From Gari tellinella (taxonomy: Eukaryota; Mollusca; Bivalvia; Cardiida; Psammobiidae), in NCBI GenBank assembly GCA_922989275.2, contig OV277864.1, positions 1,302,001 through 1,366,000 on the forward strand: a stretch of DNA of 64,000 nucleotides, given 5' to 3'. The position numbers were made by a program, and so were the translations under genes. Below, piece after piece: positions 62,440 through 64,000 of this stretch (positions are counted from its first letter, which is position 1; each line of letters begins with the position of its first letter). The notes beneath the pieces are model-generated. The model was not told the DNA's origin and made no database searches. It was given only the letters and a program-made list of their open reading frames with translations.

Positions 62440-62942
62440 ACGTCTGTCAATAGCGATTTCACGTAAAATTCGCTAGTGACAGTCGACTGTCAATAGCGGT
62501 TTTACGTTAAAAACGCTAGTGACAGTCGACTGTCAATAGCGATTTCACGTCAAATTCGCTAGTGACAGTCGACTGTCAATAGCGATTTTAACGTAAAACC
62601 GCTATTGACAGTCGACTGTCACTAGCGAATTTTACGTGAAATCGCTATTGACAGTCGACTGTCAATAGCCATTCCGTTAAAAAATGCATTTTAATAAAAA
62701 AAAATATTGAGCTCTGGTGGGATTCGAACCCGTGACCCGGCAGAAGTCAAAATAAGGAAACCACTTAGCCCACTGGGTCACCGAACTATTCATACATGTG
62801 GGGTCGATTAAACGTATTTCAGTGTGTAGTGATGGAAAGTACATACAACTACACAATTCGGCTCGGGTTTATGTCTAAGCCCGTGATCAATTTCTGTAGC
62901 GTATATCGACGTTATGGAAAAAACGATTGAAAATATCTAAAA
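62440..62942. mobile_element. element O3 (left end missing)
   Basis: Palindrome array, then the O1-like half: TTTTAATAAAAAAAAATATTG, a perfect B box on the minus strand (GGGTTCGAATCCCACC, 62716-62731), and GTTTATGTCTAAGCCCGTG. It is broken at AAAATATCTAAA by element M. The left TIR was not found. Confidence 0.72.
62441..62675. repeat. 43-bp palindromic array in O3
   Basis: GACAGTCGACTGTC at 62478, 62521, 62564, 62607 and 62650, exactly 43 bp apart, plus a partial unit before. Same unit and phase as the array at 45797, but independent variants in arms (CTAGTG/CTATTG) and spacers. Confidence 0.93.
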
Positions 62943-63070
62943 CAAGAAATATCTTTAAAAAAGATATTCGGCGGAATGGGTGGTGAATTAAGGTATTGAT
63001 GTATATGGAATTGATTTTATCCAAGTTGCAATAAATAGGATGGTAAATCAGGATATTAAGCTTAATATTT
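62943..63070. mobile_element. Helentron-like element M, left end
   Basis: ACAAGAAATATCTTTAAAAA with a short 5' hairpin (ATATCTTT/AAAGATAT), then TTCGGCGGAATGGGTGGTG as at 39169. Inserted in O3 after AAA, again an A-A junction. The right limit is unknown. Confidence 0.5.
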
Positions 63071-63580
63071 ATCTAATAAGACACGCGCAGTAATCTACGA
63101 CCACATACATATAACCAAAGACTGAAGGTCTTGAGAGTCAATTTTCCACTTCCATCTTTATAAGCCAATTGAATTGCACTTACTTCTTCCTAGGATGTGA
63201 CTGAAAGTGATTAGAATTTTTAAAGACAGATCTAGATCACGGAATTATACTTCCATGTCTAGATCTACGTGTATCATTTTTATTTTGTAATTTGTAGATA
63301 CCATAAATTACTAAAATTCGTATGTGTGTGCTCTTTTGTTAGTTACTTTAAATATGGTTTGATTGTTTAAATATTCTCAATCACCTGATTTTGATTTGAG
63401 ATTTTTGGAAAGCACCCCCGAAATATGCCGAATATGAATTGTTTGAAACGACCCCTCAAATGAGAAAATAAAGCAAGTGTCCGCTTCAAGAATTCGTGTA
63501 TGGATTTGTCTTGTAGAGTTAGTTCTATGTTCTGATTTATTATAAAAAATATCTACAAAGTGTAGCAATGTACGTTTTAG
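63071..63580. other. no clear feature
   Basis: AT-rich; no exon or repeat assigned. Confidence 0.3.
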
Positions 63581-63613
63581 CAGGGATAATAAATAGACTA
63601 TTTATTATCCCTG
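63581..63613. repeat. 33-bp perfect inverted repeat
   Basis: CAGGGATAATAAATAG and CTATTTATTATCCCTG around one A. It could be a tiny MITE or a cruciform-prone site. Confidence 0.6.
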
Positions 63614-63649
63614 GTTTTAGGTATCTACGTGTTGTTGTGTTTTCGCATT

Positions 63650-63760
63650 TAACCAAGAGATTGCGATCGCGTTAAAAAATCACGATTTGTTTACATTTGA
63701 GGTCACAGAGTTGCGCATGCGCTGGAGGAAAACGGTGTTAACACAAAAAATACCCATCAT
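63650..63760. promoter_or_regulatory. possible promoter with NRF-1-like site
   Basis: TGCGCATGCGC at 63712-63722 is a perfect NRF-1 consensus palindrome. GATTGCGATCGCGTT lies nearby (63660), so CpGs are locally enriched in an AT-rich setting. No coding exon was identified next to it. Confidence 0.35.
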
Positions 63761-64000
63761 GCACGAAATATTTAATCTTTTCGATATCTAGGTTAAATTC
63801 AAACGCCAGTTTTCTCGTAATCTCACTGAATTGTTACTGCTATTCTTTCTTTTTCATATACTTGGTACTAGATTAAAATTATGATCAGTTCTATTATGAA
63901 CAATTTCGTTCTGATTTGCAGAACGCATCAAATCATTGCCGAATTTGAGACAATATGTCATATCTTAAAATAGAAACACTATGTCATTCAAATCACTACC

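Overview
The window looks like AT-rich, intron-dominated nuclear DNA of a mollusc, probably a bivalve. The reasons are a split animal-type gene with long introns, tRNA-derived SINEs, 'pearl'-like elements with tandem cores and ACGG microsatellite tails, and very dense MITEs. No species can be fixed without a database search. No prokaryotic operon, rRNA, or complete single-exon host gene was found.

The only host gene supported is the 5' half of an aldehyde dehydrogenase of the ALDH1/ALDH2 group on the minus strand. Four coding exons are visible: exon 1 38695-38814, exon 2 33705-33809, exon 3 27424-27564, exon 4 11386-11515. They are 120, 105, 141 and 130 bp and join in frame to about 165 residues. 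A basic N-terminus suggests a mitochondrial ALDH2-like enzyme. The catalytic half must lie left of base 1, so bases 1-11385 read as intron 4. The promoter should lie near 38815-39000. A perfect NRF-1-like site near 63712 may mark a second promoter at the right edge.

The rest is repeats, named here by letter. A (about 250 bp), B (about 220 bp) and C (about 250 bp) are MITEs flanked by TTAA, each built around a long palindrome. J and the pogo-like elements are TA-flanked. F is a CAGGGCTG-ended, hAT-like element with 6-bp target duplications (TSDs). D has CTCC-GATAAG ends. O is a TTAA-flanked element holding a tRNA-like box. E, L and M are Helitron/Helentron-like 'pearl' elements with tandem cores. 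For A, + strand means the end reading CCATAAATACGCC comes first; for B, the end reading CTGGGTAATTT first; for C, the end reading TTTGAACCCTAG first.

Layout: 1-38.8 kb is the ALDH gene packed with A, B, C, E, F and J elements, often nested or stacked on shared TTAA sites. 34.3-36.6 kb is a 2.36-kb hAT-like element. 40.8-42.9 kb is a GC-rich tandem element with a LINE fragment. 43-46 kb holds F and O elements. 48.2-54.7 kb is CT-rich satellite with a 2.7-kb 21-bp minisatellite. 57.9-59.7 kb is a 1.8-kb element with terminal inverted repeats of over 500 bp and a 9-bp TSD. 62.4-63 kb repeats the O element.

The most unusual points are that the same palindromic cores occur inside transposon backbones with different ends and target sites, that 43-bp palindrome arrays occur in two distant copies of element O, and that a MITE lies 9 nt inside the intron after the exon 3 splice donor.
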